64,000 nucleotides of DNA from Colwellia sp. PAMC 21821 (GCF_002077175.1 NZ_CP014943.1:4278001-4342000); one strand, 5' to 3'; shown: positions 27,435-36,571, counted from the first letter of the stretch. Program-made: numbers and translations. The notes: generated by a model from the sequence alone, not told the origin.

Positions 27435-27813
27435 GCAGTGCTGATACCTTAATAGGGAAAACAAAAGCCGTCATAATAGCAAAGTAGATGAGAAGTCCAA
27501 AACTTAAAACAAGCTTTCAAATTTATATCTCTGTTTTATATAAGAGAAACCCGTTAATCGTAAAATTAGCGGGCGTTTTTCACTTAAGATTTTTAAAAAG
27601 CGCTTGAGTCGTGCTAAACCTTCCAATAAATATAATTTTCTATTTCAACGCAACATAAATAAGCCAGATATATTAATGTTTTGTAATCTCGTTTCTGCAC
27701 AGCCTAAAGCAAATTAGTTGGAAGTATTCCTGCCTTTTAAAATACCACAGGGTATGTATACACTTGTAAGCAATGGCAAACTCTAATAAGCGAATTAACC
27801 TTGCTTGGTTAAT
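27435..27813. other. Intergenic region between radD and the FG-GAP gene
   Basis: Apart from the hairpin at 27550-27580, I see no gene or clear promoter. Both flanking genes are on the minus strand, so a radD promoter should lie just above 27434. Confidence 0.5.
27550..27580 (+). terminator. Hairpin terminator related to the one at 21978
   Basis: CCCGTTAAT (27550-27558) pairs with ATTAGCGGG (27565-27573) across CGTAAA, then TTTTT at 27576-27580. The T-run faces the plus strand; on the minus strand it could still end transcription from the FG-GAP gene. It shares CCCGTTAATCG with the terminator at 21978. Confidence 0.6.
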
Positions 27814-29724
27814 TCATTTTACTACCAAGGTGTATGGTTTATTTATTTGATTGATAGAAAAGTCTAACGATTCACCTGAAGACCAAGTTACGTGAGCACT
27901 TTCAACTTGTTTACAACTACCCAAGCCAAAATGCAGCTTAGTATTGTTACCTTGTGAAAATGGTGAAGAGGTTGCTCCAACCACTTTCTTGTAAAAGTTA
28001 TTACAGGCTTTTAATGTAACAGTGGCGCCGAGCGATGTTTTCTTATTCGGAGATAAAGTAACATTTACAGCTACATAATTATTATCTTGGGCGCTCTTAG
28101 TATGGTTCATGTTGTTTTCAAACAAGTGCCAACGACCACGTTCATTTGCGTAAATAATGTCAATATCGCCATCATTATCAAAATCTACAACTTCTGCACC
28201 ACCGCCTGTTGCACCCAGTTCTTTGGAAATAATGCCATGATCGTTAACGGCAGAAAAAGACGTGCCGTTTTGGTTAAGTAAAAGCAGTTGTTCAGTTTGC
28301 ATTGCAGGGTTGCCATATCGAACAATGAATAGATCAGACCAGCCATTGTTGTCAAAATCAGCTACTGTTGCACTCGTTGTTTGTTCATTGATATTAAAGT
28401 TAAACTTGTCTGATACATCAACAAATTTGCCCTGCTTATTTTCTAGCAAGTAAACGGGTAACTGTTCTAGCGCTTTAGTGGTTGGAGCAGACTCTACATT
28501 ATGAATAACACCGGCAGTTGGTGATTTGGTTTCTCCGGCTATTTTCCACGTGTCATTGCCTATATAGCCAATGTATAGGCCTTTTTTAGACATTTTTTTC
28601 GGCCAACCTTGGGCTTGTTGTTGGGTTAACTCAAGGTTTTTTTCACCATGTCGATCAACGTTAAATTCGACTTTTTGTTTTTTATTACCTAAGAAAACAT
28701 CAAAGTGAGGGAAAGCCATTTGTAAATTTTCTAGTTTAAAATTACCTTTGATTTTTAATTCGGGAAACTCAAACTTTTCATTACGAGCAAAAAATGCGAA
28801 GCGTTTTTCTATTGGATCAAAAAAAGTTTGCTGTTCAAATTGATGTTTTGCTCGCGTTAAAAATAAGTCAAAATCGCCATCGTTATCAAAATCTATTTCT
28901 GTAATAGCACTAATGTTATTAATATTTTTTAACGGTCCAAAAACATGATTACTTATGTCGGTGAATTGATTATTACCATCGCCTCTAATAGCAACCATGT
29001 TGGCGCCACCGTAAAATAAAACATCAGCGATATTATCGTTATTAAAGTCGGTAATTAACGTTTTATAACCTAGCCATTTAGCGCGAGGTAATTTGCTATT
29101 TAATTCGAAATTGCCTTTATTATTTAGATATAAGTTGTTTGCACCTTGTGTTTGGGATTTTAATGGGAAAGCAGAAAGCAGTAAATCTAATTCACCATTG
29201 TTATCACTGTCTATAAACTTAACAGCACGACCTCTTGTTCTTTCAAAATGAGTAAATTCTCCGTGGCGAACAATATTTCTTTTTTTATCGATGCTAAAAG
29301 AAACTGGGTTACGAGGTTTTTTTCCGCCACCACCGCCTTGTGCAACAATTAAGTCTATTTTTCCATCCTGATTATAATCACTGGCCGAAATACCATGGGT
29401 ATCACCGTTAATTAAATAAATAGGTGCTGAAAATTTGCCTGCATTATTCCAATAGAGCTCAGCCCTTAACGAATGCTCGGTTAAAATTAAGTCTGGCCAG
29501 CCGTCTTGGTCTAAATCTGAAACTAAGGCACTGTCCCATTTTCTTCGAGATACACCTTCTGTAGGTAAAACAGTGGTTGTTTCAGAAAATAATGTAGTTG
29601 CAGGGAGACTATTATCTGTTAATGAAATTTTAGAAGATTCACAAGCAGATAACCCAATAGCTAACAAAATTGTGCTTAGCTTTAAGTAAGTAACCGTTGT
29701 GTTATTGTTGAATGTAGCGTGCAT
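27814..29724 (-). CDS. FG-GAP/VCBS repeat lipoprotein with ASPIC/UnbV C-terminus
   Basis: A 636-residue lipoprotein with lipobox LSAC. It carries calcium-binding FG-GAP/VCBS blades of integrin type: DLDQDGWPDL, DYNQDGKIDL, DSDNNGELDL, DFNNDNIADV, DFDNDGDFDL, DFDNNGWSDL and DFDNDGDIDI. These suggest a seven-bladed propeller interrupted by an insert around residues 290-420. The C-terminus (LGATVTL, then KLHFGLGSC and VTWSSGE) fits the ASPIC/UnbV domain. Such proteins are common in polysaccharide loci, but their role is not settled; glycan binding at the cell surface is an inference. It lies downstream of the SDR gene on the same strand and may share the divergent promoter at 30.8 kb. Confidence 0.82.
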   Translation of the reverse strand: MHATFNNNTTVTYLKLSTILLAIGLSACESSKISLTDNSLPATTLFSETTTVLPTEGVSRRKWDSALVSDLDQDGWPDLILTEHSLRAELYWNNAGKFSAPIYLINGDTHGISASDYNQDGKIDLIVAQGGGGGKKPRNPVSFSIDKKRNIVRHGEFTHFERTRGRAVKFIDSDNNGELDLLLSAFPLKSQTQGANNLYLNNKGNFELNSKLPRAKWLGYKTLITDFNNDNIADVLFYGGANMVAIRGDGNNQFTDISNHVFGPLKNINNISAITEIDFDNDGDFDLFLTRAKHQFEQQTFFDPIEKRFAFFARNEKFEFPELKIKGNFKLENLQMAFPHFDVFLGNKKQKVEFNVDRHGEKNLELTQQQAQGWPKKMSKKGLYIGYIGNDTWKIAGETKSPTAGVIHNVESAPTTKALEQLPVYLLENKQGKFVDVSDKFNFNINEQTTSATVADFDNNGWSDLFIVRYGNPAMQTEQLLLLNQNGTSFSAVNDHGIISKELGATGGGAEVVDFDNDGDIDIIYANERGRWHLFENNMNHTKSAQDNNYVAVNVTLSPNKKTSLGATVTLKACNNFYKKVVGATSSPFSQGNNTKLHFGLGSCKQVESAHVTWSSGESLDFSINQINKPYTLVVK

Positions 29725-29840
29725 GTTTACTCACTTTATTTTATTAAATTAAATATTGGCTAACTAAAACTAAATCTAAAACCAGAGCTATGGCTTAATA
29801 AACCGAAAAGCCTGATACTAAAAAAATATATAGGCCTGCT

Positions 29841-29872
29841 TTAATTACGATGACTTATATCAACGTAATTAA
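29841..29872 (-). repeat. Inverted repeat between SDR and FG-GAP genes
   Basis: TTAATTACG (29841-29849) and CGTAATTAA (29864-29872) are perfect 9-bp arms 14 bases apart. No T-run follows on the minus strand, so it may be a processing or regulatory structure within the operon. Confidence 0.45.
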
Positions 29873-29922
29873 TATTTATTGCCAATTTTAGCTTTAGCTG
29901 TTGATTGAGAAATTATAAAAAT

Positions 29923-30702
29923 TTATAAGTGATATACAACAGAACGTCCGCCATCAATAATCAAGCTTTGCCCAGTCATAAAACTAGATTCTTTTGAGGC
30001 AAGAAATAATGCAGGGTAAGCAATTTCCTCACATGATGCATTGCGTCTTAAAGGGTGGATATCACCTAATTCCTTTCTCGCTGCTTCAGGATCTTCAGAT
30101 TCATCAAACCACTTAAACGCGGCAGGGGTTTCAACCATGCCCGGGCAAAGTGCGTTTACCCTAATATTGTTTTCACCTAACTCTACAGCTAAGTTTTTAG
30201 TGAGTCCTATTATCGCGTGCTTGGTTACAGCATAAGGGAAATGATTAGGTACTATTTTAAATGAATGCACCGAACCCACGTTAACAATTGTGCCAAACCC
30301 AGCTTCTTTCATATAAGGAATAACTTGTTTACAGCAATGCCACATGCCATCTAAATTCACCGCAAAGCTCTTATCCCATTGCTCAGTCGGTGTTTCTAAA
30401 AAGCTTTTGTTTTGATAGATAATACCCGCGTTGTTTATTAAAACTGAAGGTTTACCAAGCTGGGTAACGGTTTGTTCAACCATATTTTTAACTGAATCTA
30501 TACAAGAAACATCAGTCTTAACAAAAATAGCGTTAAAGCCTTGTTCGTTAAGCTTGTTAACTACCTCTGTACCTGCAACTTCATTTATATCTGCAACACA
30601 AACGCTTGCACCTTCTTGGCAAAATAATTCAGCAATTGCACGGCCAATACCGTCTGCAGCACCAGTTACAATGGCTATTTGATCTTTTAAACGTGTATTC
30701 AT
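29923..30702 (-). CDS. SDR-family sugar dehydrogenase (probable galactose 1-dehydrogenase)
   Basis: Classical short-chain dehydrogenase of 259 residues. TGAADGIG (residues 14-21) is the nucleotide-binding glycine motif, and VADIN near residue 38 suggests NAD preference through the aspartate. NNAG follows, with the catalytic Ser in VGSVHS and Tyr-x-x-x-Lys in YAVTK, and CPGMVETP is the usual post-catalytic loop. It has no signal peptide, so it is cytoplasmic. In this setting, divergent from an MFS porter and dgoKAD, the best guess is oxidation of D-galactose to galactonolactone, the first step of the De Ley-Doudoroff route. Family membership is firm; substrate is inferred from neighbours. Other sugars or a sugar acid are possible. 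Confidence 0.8.
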   Translation of the reverse strand: MNTRLKDQIAIVTGAADGIGRAIAELFCQEGASVCVADINEVAGTEVVNKLNEQGFNAIFVKTDVSCIDSVKNMVEQTVTQLGKPSVLINNAGIIYQNKSFLETPTEQWDKSFAVNLDGMWHCCKQVIPYMKEAGFGTIVNVGSVHSFKIVPNHFPYAVTKHAIIGLTKNLAVELGENNIRVNALCPGMVETPAAFKWFDESEDPEAARKELGDIHPLRRNASCEEIAYPALFLASKESSFMTGQSLIIDGGRSVVYHL

Positions 30703-30803
30703 AAAAGCCTACTTTAGTTAATTGCATGAAATAATTGAATTAATTATATTTTCAGTACAAGTTGTCATTTATATTATGACTAGATAGTAATATAAATATT
30801 TAG

Positions 30804-30830
30804 AAATATAAACATCATATGTTTATATTT
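30804..30830. promoter_or_regulatory. Operator palindrome in the SDR / MFS divergent region
   Basis: The core is AAACAT-CAT-ATGTTT (30810-30824). The arms extend perfectly to 12 bp (AAATATAAACAT and its complement) around a CAT spacer. It lies about 105 bases from both start codons, almost exactly central, so one bound dimer could control both directions. Proposed site for the GntR protein encoded at 35694. Confidence 0.7.
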
Positions 30831-30928
30831 ATTGTATCTTTGTGCTTTCGATGCTAAATTTCTAATATTAACGAGTCAAAAAATAACTTCAAAGTTAAAT
30901 AATTATAATTACAGGTAAAGGTAAAAAG

Positions 30929-32494
30929 ATGTCATTAATCGATAAGAACGTCGCTTTTTATTCACTCATTGCCGCTTTTGGTGGCTTTGTTTTTGGTTTA
31001 GATGCCGCTAACATTTCTGGTGCAATTCGTTTTATTAGCTCTCAATTTGAGTTAACGAGCTCTCAAACGGGTACCGTAGCAGGTATCGCTTTGATCGGGG
31101 TTATTTGTGCTTTATTTATTACTGGCCCTTTATGTGAACGTTTTGGTCGTAAAAAAGTATTGCTTGCTATAGCGCTAGCATATTCTGTTTCTACTATTTT
31201 ATCGTCAACCGCTGTGAGCTACGAAATGCTTGTTATTGGGCGTTTTATTGGTGGTGTTGCTTTCGCATCGATTACGGTTTCAGCCATGTATATAGGCGAA
31301 ATTGCTCCGGCAGACAAACGCGGTAAGTTTGTATCCACTAATCAATTAATGATCGCAGTAGGTTTATTGCTAGCTTTTGTTATTAATTATTTTTTAATTA
31401 AAATGATGGATGATATTAGCTGGATAAATAATGAAAATGTTTGGCGTTATATGTTGGGCGCTGAACTCATTGCTAATGTAATTTGGGTTTCACTACTACT
31501 TTGTATTCCTGAGTCTCCTCGTTGGTTAATAATAAAAGGGCGTAATGAAGAAGCAAAAGCTATTTTGGCAAAAATATCGTTAGATGCTGACATTGAGCCA
31601 ACCATAGCTGAAGTTACAGCAAGTATAAATCTTGATAAGAAAAATTCTATTTTAGATCAACTTAAAACACTTTTTAGTATAAGAATGAGATTCGTACTTT
31701 TTCTTGCCGTAGTTTATGCGGTAGTACAGGGCGCAACCGGTATGAATGCTGTGTTGTTTTTTGCTCCGTTAGTTTTTGAGCAAGTAGGTATGAGTGTTCA
31801 AGATACTTTTATGCAAACCATCATCATGGGGCTTATTGGTGTTATTTCTACCATTATTGCGATACTTTTTGTTGAAAAATTAGGCCGCCGCTTCCTAACG
31901 CTTGGTGGCTTGTTACTTGTTGTTATTGCACATAGTTCCACGTGGTATGGCTTTAGCCAGGTCACTTATGAATTCGACGATGCTACTATGGCGAAAATAA
32001 CGCAGCAACTTGCACCAGACAATATCGATACGGCCAGATTACAACCCTTGTCAGGTAAAGTTTTTAGTAGCGACGTTGATTTAAAAGCACAATTAGCTGA
32101 AATATTTGATAACAAAGAATTACCCTTAGTCAGTGGTGTGGTAATCAATGCCAGTATTAACGGCATAAATGCAGCTATGGTTTTGTTTGGAATATTTGCC
32201 TTTTTAGCAGCGTTTAATTTATCTATTGGGCCTATTCTTTGGGTAATATTCTCTGAAGTATTCCCAAACAATGTTCGAAGTGTCGCTTTACCTTTTGCTG
32301 CCTTAGTGCAAACGATTGCTTCTTGGTCAGTCAGTGAGTTTTTCCCGTGGCAATTAGAGCACTTAGGTGTGTCTAATATCTTCCTTATTTATGCTGGTAT
32401 TGGCTTAATTGGCTTAGTGTTGATGAGCTTTATATTGCCAGAAACAAAAGGTAAGACGATTGAAGCCATTGAAAAAGAATTAGTGCGTAGTTAA
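30929..32494 (+). CDS. MFS sugar porter (SP family), galactose or anhydrogalactose uptake
   Basis: Inner-membrane transporter of 521 residues with twelve predicted membrane helices. Sugar-porter signatures are present: GFVFGLDAANISGA in helix 1, ERFGRKK between helices 2 and 3, GRFIGGVAFA in helix 4, PESPRWLI before the central loop, EKLGRR in the second half and PETKGKTIEAIE at the end of helix 12. A ~75-residue extra loop (about 345-420) between helices 9 and 10 is notable. It probably carries galactose or 3,6-anhydrogalactose by proton symport. It is first in an operon with dgoK, dgoA and the dehydratase (44-base gap), behind the operator at 30810. Specificity cannot be read from sequence. 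Confidence 0.88.
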   Translation: MSLIDKNVAFYSLIAAFGGFVFGLDAANISGAIRFISSQFELTSSQTGTVAGIALIGVICALFITGPLCERFGRKKVLLAIALAYSVSTILSSTAVSYEMLVIGRFIGGVAFASITVSAMYIGEIAPADKRGKFVSTNQLMIAVGLLLAFVINYFLIKMMDDISWINNENVWRYMLGAELIANVIWVSLLLCIPESPRWLIIKGRNEEAKAILAKISLDADIEPTIAEVTASINLDKKNSILDQLKTLFSIRMRFVLFLAVVYAVVQGATGMNAVLFFAPLVFEQVGMSVQDTFMQTIIMGLIGVISTIIAILFVEKLGRRFLTLGGLLLVVIAHSSTWYGFSQVTYEFDDATMAKITQQLAPDNIDTARLQPLSGKVFSSDVDLKAQLAEIFDNKELPLVSGVVINASINGINAAMVLFGIFAFLAAFNLSIGPILWVIFSEVFPNNVRSVALPFAALVQTIASWSVSEFFPWQLEHLGVSNIFLIYAGIGLIGLVLMSFILPETKGKTIEAIEKELVRS

Positions 32495-32537
32495 TAAACT
32501 TCAGAAATTAATTGAATAAATACATAGAGCGAAAGAA

Positions 32538-33455
32538 ATGAATAAAAACTTATTATCGAAAGGTTATCTAATTGTCGATTGGGGAACAACTAACTTCCGC
32601 GTATTTTTGATGAATAAGCAGGGCGAGTTGGTAAAAAACAAAGAACTTGGCCTTGGTTTGTTACAGGTAAAAGATAATGATTTTGCCAATGCGCTTGAGG
32701 GGGTTTTATCTCAATGGTTAGACAACTATAAATCTCTTCCAATTATCATGGCCGGTATGGTCGGCTCGATGCAAGGTTGGTTTAACGTCGACTATGTGGA
32801 AACAGATGTAGATACAAACTTACTCGCTCAAAACTCATATCGATTCGAACTTCCTTGGGGAGCTCAAGCGATAATTATTCCAGGTGTTATGCATAAGTTA
32901 TCTGCAGATCGCTTTGATGTTATGCGTGGTGAAGAAGTACAGATTTTTGGCGCAGCCAAATTAATCAATAAACGGTTATTCAGTGTTGTATTACCGGGTA
33001 CGCATAGTAAACATGTGCGGGTAGTCAATGGCAAAATAACCGAAGTTTTATCATTTATGACAGGGGAGCTATTTTCGGTAATAACTGAACATACCATCCT
33101 AGGCAAAGGTTTACCTGAACAAAAATATAATCCAGAAGTTTTTTTACTTGGCGTAAAAGAAAGTAAATCAGCTAAATTAACCAATGTTCTTTTTGCTGCT
33201 CGAACCCACCGACTTTTTAAAAATATTGATGATAGTGATGTACATAGCTATATATCAGGACTACTAATTGGACATGAATTACATAGTCTAAGTGGTGGGC
33301 ATATTTATATCGTCGGTGGCGAGAGTTTATGTGAAAAATATAAGCTTGCATGTAGCGCATTAACTATTGCTTTTACCTACGTAAATGGCGACGAGTGCTT
33401 TCTTGCAGGCATGACAGATTTAATCAAGGTGTTACATCAAAATGAAAAAATTTAA
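32538..33455 (+). CDS. dgoK: 2-dehydro-3-deoxygalactonokinase
   Basis: Cytoplasmic kinase of 305 residues that phosphorylates 2-keto-3-deoxygalactonate at C6. VDWGTTNFR (residues 13-21) is the phosphate-binding loop of the DgoK family, MAGMVGSMQGW (71-81) and LPGTHSKHV (about 154-162) are family signatures, and MTGELFSV follows. GHELHSLSGG and IVGGESLCEKY form the C-terminal nucleotide-binding part. Its end overlaps dgoA by 14 bases, so the two are coupled. It is the step where the galactose and anhydrogalactose branches meet. Length is close to that of the E. coli enzyme, and no motif is missing. Confidence 0.92.
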   Translation: MNKNLLSKGYLIVDWGTTNFRVFLMNKQGELVKNKELGLGLLQVKDNDFANALEGVLSQWLDNYKSLPIIMAGMVGSMQGWFNVDYVETDVDTNLLAQNSYRFELPWGAQAIIIPGVMHKLSADRFDVMRGEEVQIFGAAKLINKRLFSVVLPGTHSKHVRVVNGKITEVLSFMTGELFSVITEHTILGKGLPEQKYNPEVFLLGVKESKSAKLTNVLFAARTHRLFKNIDDSDVHSYISGLLIGHELHSLSGGHIYIVGGESLCEKYKLACSALTIAFTYVNGDECFLAGMTDLIKVLHQNEKI

Positions 33456-34089
33456 TATAAAAAAACAATTCCCATTAATCGCTATCATTCGTGGTGTACT
33501 GCCAGAAGATGTTGTTCGTATTGCTCACATATTAATTGATGAAGGCTTTACGATGGTTGAGGTGCCACTGAACAGTCCTGATGCGCTTAATAGTATTAAG
33601 CGTTTAGTAGATGAGTTTATAACCGACAAAAATACGCAATATTATGTTGGTGCTGGTACAGTTACTACTGCGCAAAAAGCGAAAGATGTTATTGCAACAG
33701 GTGCAAACTTAATGGTTACACCTAATATGAATAAAGAGGTTATTAAACTTTCTGTTGCAGCGGGCTGTGCAACTTTTCCAGGTATTGTAACGCCAACTGA
33801 AGCATTTGATGCGCTAGAAGCAGGCGCAACAGGCATTAAAATATTCCCTGTTTCTGCCTTAGGTTTAGATGGCTTTAAAGCCTTAAACTCTGTGTTGCCA
33901 AAAGGTACTTTATGTTTTCCTGTCGGTGGCATTGATCCAACCGTTGAAAGCATGAAACCATACATAGATTTAGGTGCACAAGGATTTGGTTTAGGTTCTG
34001 CTTTATATAAACCAACCATGTCTGATGATGAAATTCGTAAGTCAGCTAAAGCATTTTTTGCTACATTTAACACGCTTGTAAACGCATAA
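33442..34089 (+). CDS. dgoA: 2-dehydro-3-deoxy-6-phosphogalactonate aldolase
   Basis: Class I aldolase of 215 residues in the KDPG/KDPGal family that splits 2-keto-3-deoxy-6-phosphogalactonate to pyruvate and glyceraldehyde 3-phosphate. E40 in VEVPLNSP is the catalytic acid-base, K133 in GIKIFP forms the Schiff base, and GAGTV, VTPN and FPVGGI line the phosphate and substrate sites. The VPLNSP sequence is typical of the galacto-enzyme. ATG 33442 lies inside the end of dgoK, indicating translational coupling. It feeds central metabolism and closes the pathway. The KDPG (Eda) alternative is less likely given the neighbours. Confidence 0.93.
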   Translation: MKKFNIKKQFPLIAIIRGVLPEDVVRIAHILIDEGFTMVEVPLNSPDALNSIKRLVDEFITDKNTQYYVGAGTVTTAQKAKDVIATGANLMVTPNMNKEVIKLSVAAGCATFPGIVTPTEAFDALEAGATGIKIFPVSALGLDGFKALNSVLPKGTLCFPVGGIDPTVESMKPYIDLGAQGFGLGSALYKPTMSDDEIRKSAKAFFATFNTLVNA

Positions 34090-34170
34090 ATTAAGCGTTG
34101 TAGACCTTAATTTAATCTTTTTTCAAGATAAATTTAAGTGTTTCACCTGTTTTTTATAAAGGTATAAAAT

Positions 34171-35340
34171 ATGAAAATTACCGCTATTAGGCCTTATGTA
34201 ATATGGGTTGGTACTCGCAATCAACTGATTGTAAAAGTGGAAACTGATGAAGGGTTATACGGTTGGGGCGAAGCTGGTTTTTCATTTCGTGAACAAGCCG
34301 TAGCTATGATGATAGAGCACTTCTCAAAGTTTATTATCGGTCAAGATCCGATGAATATCGGTCGTATTTGGCAAGAATGTTATCGTAGCCATTACTTTGA
34401 AGGTGGTCGAGTTGTTACCGCAGCAATGGCTGCAATAGATATCGCGCTACATGACATTAAAGGCAAAGCCCTTGGTGTTCCTGTTTATCAACTTATTGGT
34501 GGTAAACAACGTGATGTAGTGCCAGCTTTTGCAACTGTGCCGGCAGAGCCCGGTGAATTAATGATTGAACAAGCACTTCAACTTAAAGCAATGGGCTGGA
34601 AATGTATTCGTTTTATTGCTGATGGTATGGGGGCTGCTTACTCTTCATCTGGAGTTGCGCGTTTTGAACCTCGAGAGTCTATCAATAATACCGTACCTTG
34701 GCTGATAAAAGCTCGTGAAGCTTTAGGTCACGACGTGGTAATTGGATTAGAGTTTCATCACAGATTAAGTATTGGAGAAGCGGCTTCATTGTGTCAAAAA
34801 ATACCGTCGGGCACTTTAGACTTTTTAGAAGAGCCTATTCGTGATGAAACCCCTGAAGCTTATGAAACCTTAAGAAAATTAACCAATATTCCTTTTGCCA
34901 TTGGCGAAGAGTTTTCTTCAAAATGGCAATTTATGCCTTATATTGAACGCGAGTTAATGCAATATAATCGTTTAGATATTTGTAATGTTGGTGGCTTTAC
35001 TGAAGCACTTAAAGTAGCAGGCTGGTCTGAAGCACATTATATTGATTTAGTAATGCACAACCCATTAGGGCCAATTTGTACGGCTGCTTCAATTCATTTA
35101 GCTGCTGCGGTGCCTAACTTTAGTTGGTTAGAATGTCGTTCTTCACCTTTTGAGCAATTGGGTTTTGATAACCCTGAACTCTTTCCTGTGCAGGCAACTA
35201 TGGATGGAGCTAACTTTGTTATTCCAGAATTGCCTGGTTTAGGGGTAGAAGTAAATGAAGAGAAGATTGCTGAACAAAGTGCCACTTTCACCGAAGCGCC
35301 TCATCTGACAAGAGACGACGGCAGTGTAACGAATTGGTAA
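34171..35340 (+). CDS. Galactonate dehydratase-like enolase superfamily enzyme
   Basis: Mandelate-racemase-subgroup enzyme of 389 residues, most like D-galactonate dehydratase (DgoD), which makes 2-keto-3-deoxygalactonate. Seen are GWGEAG, the helix AAIDIALHDIKGKALGVPV, H196 in FHHR, E220 in FLEEP, E246 in GEEF and H296 in HNPLGPI, matching the DgoD His-His catalytic pair. The first metal ligand, Asp in E. coli DgoD (VDFHGR), is E194 here (LEFHHR), a conservative but unusual change. It is last in the MFS-dgoK-dgoA operon (81-base gap) and followed by a terminator. Function as galactonate dehydratase is likely; a related sugar-acid substrate is possible. Confidence 0.82.
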   Translation: MKITAIRPYVIWVGTRNQLIVKVETDEGLYGWGEAGFSFREQAVAMMIEHFSKFIIGQDPMNIGRIWQECYRSHYFEGGRVVTAAMAAIDIALHDIKGKALGVPVYQLIGGKQRDVVPAFATVPAEPGELMIEQALQLKAMGWKCIRFIADGMGAAYSSSGVARFEPRESINNTVPWLIKAREALGHDVVIGLEFHHRLSIGEAASLCQKIPSGTLDFLEEPIRDETPEAYETLRKLTNIPFAIGEEFSSKWQFMPYIERELMQYNRLDICNVGGFTEALKVAGWSEAHYIDLVMHNPLGPICTAASIHLAAAVPNFSWLECRSSPFEQLGFDNPELFPVQATMDGANFVIPELPGLGVEVNEEKIAEQSATFTEAPHLTRDDGSVTNW

Positions 35341-35345
35341 TATTG

Positions 35346-35389
35346 GTAATAGCGATATAAAAGAAGGTAATGCTATTACTTTCTTTTTG
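35346..35389 (+). terminator. Terminator of the MFS-dgo operon
   Basis: GTAATAGC (35346-35353) pairs with GCTATTAC (35372-35379), followed by TTTCTTTTT. It begins five bases after the dehydratase stop codon. Confidence 0.7.
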
Positions 35390-35664
35390 TATTGCATAAG
35401 ATCAAGCTGATTAATTAGCTGCTTATTTTTAAGAGTTAACATGAATAATTACCGCGCTATAAAATTTAAAAGTAGCGTAACTACTGACTAAACTTTACGC
35501 TTTATAGTTATACATTTTTACTCATGAAAAAGTAGACCGGCTAATTAATCAAATTTGTACGAAAAACCAACTTATTTTGCTGATTAAGGTAATTAATAAG
35601 GACTTAACATTGTGTTTTTTCAATGTTTAACGTAAAATTTTAATAACCTTCCTATTATTTTTAT

Positions 35665-35679
35665 AAACGTATAACGTTT
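35665..35679. promoter_or_regulatory. Autoregulatory operator of the GntR gene
   Basis: AAACGT-ATA-ACGTTT is a perfect 6-bp palindrome with a three-base spacer, fitting the same consensus AAACRTNNNAYGTTT as the other four sites. It contains GTNNNAC, the core common to FadR-type GntR operators. It ends 14 bases before the start codon, a position suited to self-repression. Confidence 0.65.
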
Positions 35680-35693
35680 GTGTACCTATTATT

Positions 35694-36434
35694 ATGAGTG
35701 AATTAGTTTATTACGATTTAAAGCGCGCCGCGACTATGACGCCAAGTATGCCAATACAGGTAGCTCGTGAGTTGGGTCGAAGAATTGTCGCTGGAACAAT
35801 AGAAGAAGGCACGTTAATTGATGACGAAGCTTCTTTAACCGAGCGCTATCAAGTAAGTCGTGTTGTCATTAGAGACGCGGTAAAAATACTGGTAGGAAAA
35901 GGGTTGTTGGATGTTCGTCGTGGTATAGGCACCCGTGTTAAACCTCGCAGTCAATGGGTGCTTTGGGATGACGATGTACTTGCATGGCATGTTAGTGCTC
36001 CACCAAATAAAGATTTTATACGACAGCTGATGGATATTCGCTTAGCGTTTGAACCTAAAGCTGCTCGCTGGGCTGCAGAAAGAGCAACCCCAGAAGCCTT
36101 GGCTGAAATTGAATCAGCGTGCATAGGTATGGAGCTAGAAAAAGGTTCAGTTGAAAAGTTTATTATTGCTGATGCCTTATTTCACCGTTCTGTATTAAGG
36201 GCGGCTCGTAACGATTATTTAACTGCAATGGAAGGCGTTATTTACTCAGCATTACTTATAAGTGTGCAATTAACAAATAAAGATCCACGAACAAACAGCT
36301 CTTCTGTTTCTTTTCATCGAGAAGTGTATCAAGCAATTGCTGATAAAAACGGCGCCCTTGCAGAGCAGTTAACAGAGAAGTTATTAAACGATGCAATAAG
36401 ACGTTTAAAAGAAGCATTTGGTAACGATTATTAA
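35694..36434 (+). CDS. GntR/FadR-family regulator, DgoR-like
   Basis: A 246-residue transcription factor. The N-terminal winged helix (residues ~20-85) contains LTERYQVSRVVIRDAVKILV, the recognition region, followed by GIGTRV in the wing. The C-terminal FCD domain has DIRLAFEPKAARWAAERAT, DALFHR and HREVYQAI, which supply the Asp and His residues that bind metal and effector. The layout and several phrases (for example ARWAAERAT) resemble E. coli DgoR, which responds to galactonate. It sits directly after the dgo operon, with a palindrome 14 bases ahead of its start. I infer a repressor released by galactonate or a related acid, controlling the sites at 30.8, 41.1, 41.2 and 46.8 kb. Confidence 0.87.
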   Translation: MSELVYYDLKRAATMTPSMPIQVARELGRRIVAGTIEEGTLIDDEASLTERYQVSRVVIRDAVKILVGKGLLDVRRGIGTRVKPRSQWVLWDDDVLAWHVSAPPNKDFIRQLMDIRLAFEPKAARWAAERATPEALAEIESACIGMELEKGSVEKFIIADALFHRSVLRAARNDYLTAMEGVIYSALLISVQLTNKDPRTNSSSVSFHREVYQAIADKNGALAEQLTEKLLNDAIRRLKEAFGNDY

Positions 36435-36456
36435 ATAATAATTTACTTTGTTCATG

Positions 36457-36503
36457 ACCCAAACTACTTTCAAATTAATTTGTCAGTTTGAAGTTGTTTG
36501 GGT
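36457..36503 (+). terminator. Hairpin between convergent GntR and halogenase-like genes
   Basis: ACCCAAAC plus ACTTTCAAA (from 36457) pairs with TTTGAAGT plus TTTGGGT (to 36503) with a small bulge, giving a stem of about 16 bp. Placed between two converging genes, it may stop transcription from both sides. Confidence 0.65.
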
Positions 36504-36571
36504 TAATTTATAAGTTTTATTAGTATGAGTTATTTCTAAATTCCCTCCTAAATAGGCCCTGAGTCTTTTTC

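Larger units (their letters stand above)
35341..35693. other. Intergenic region before the GntR gene
   Basis: This 353-base gap contains the terminator at 35346-35389 and the operator-like palindrome at 35665-35679. Nothing else with coding character is seen. Confidence 0.6.

Noticed and set aside
33642-34073. 143-codon open frame on the minus strand opposite dgoA
   Set aside because: It lies wholly within a clear aldolase gene, shows no family motif, and the plus-strand protein is complete.
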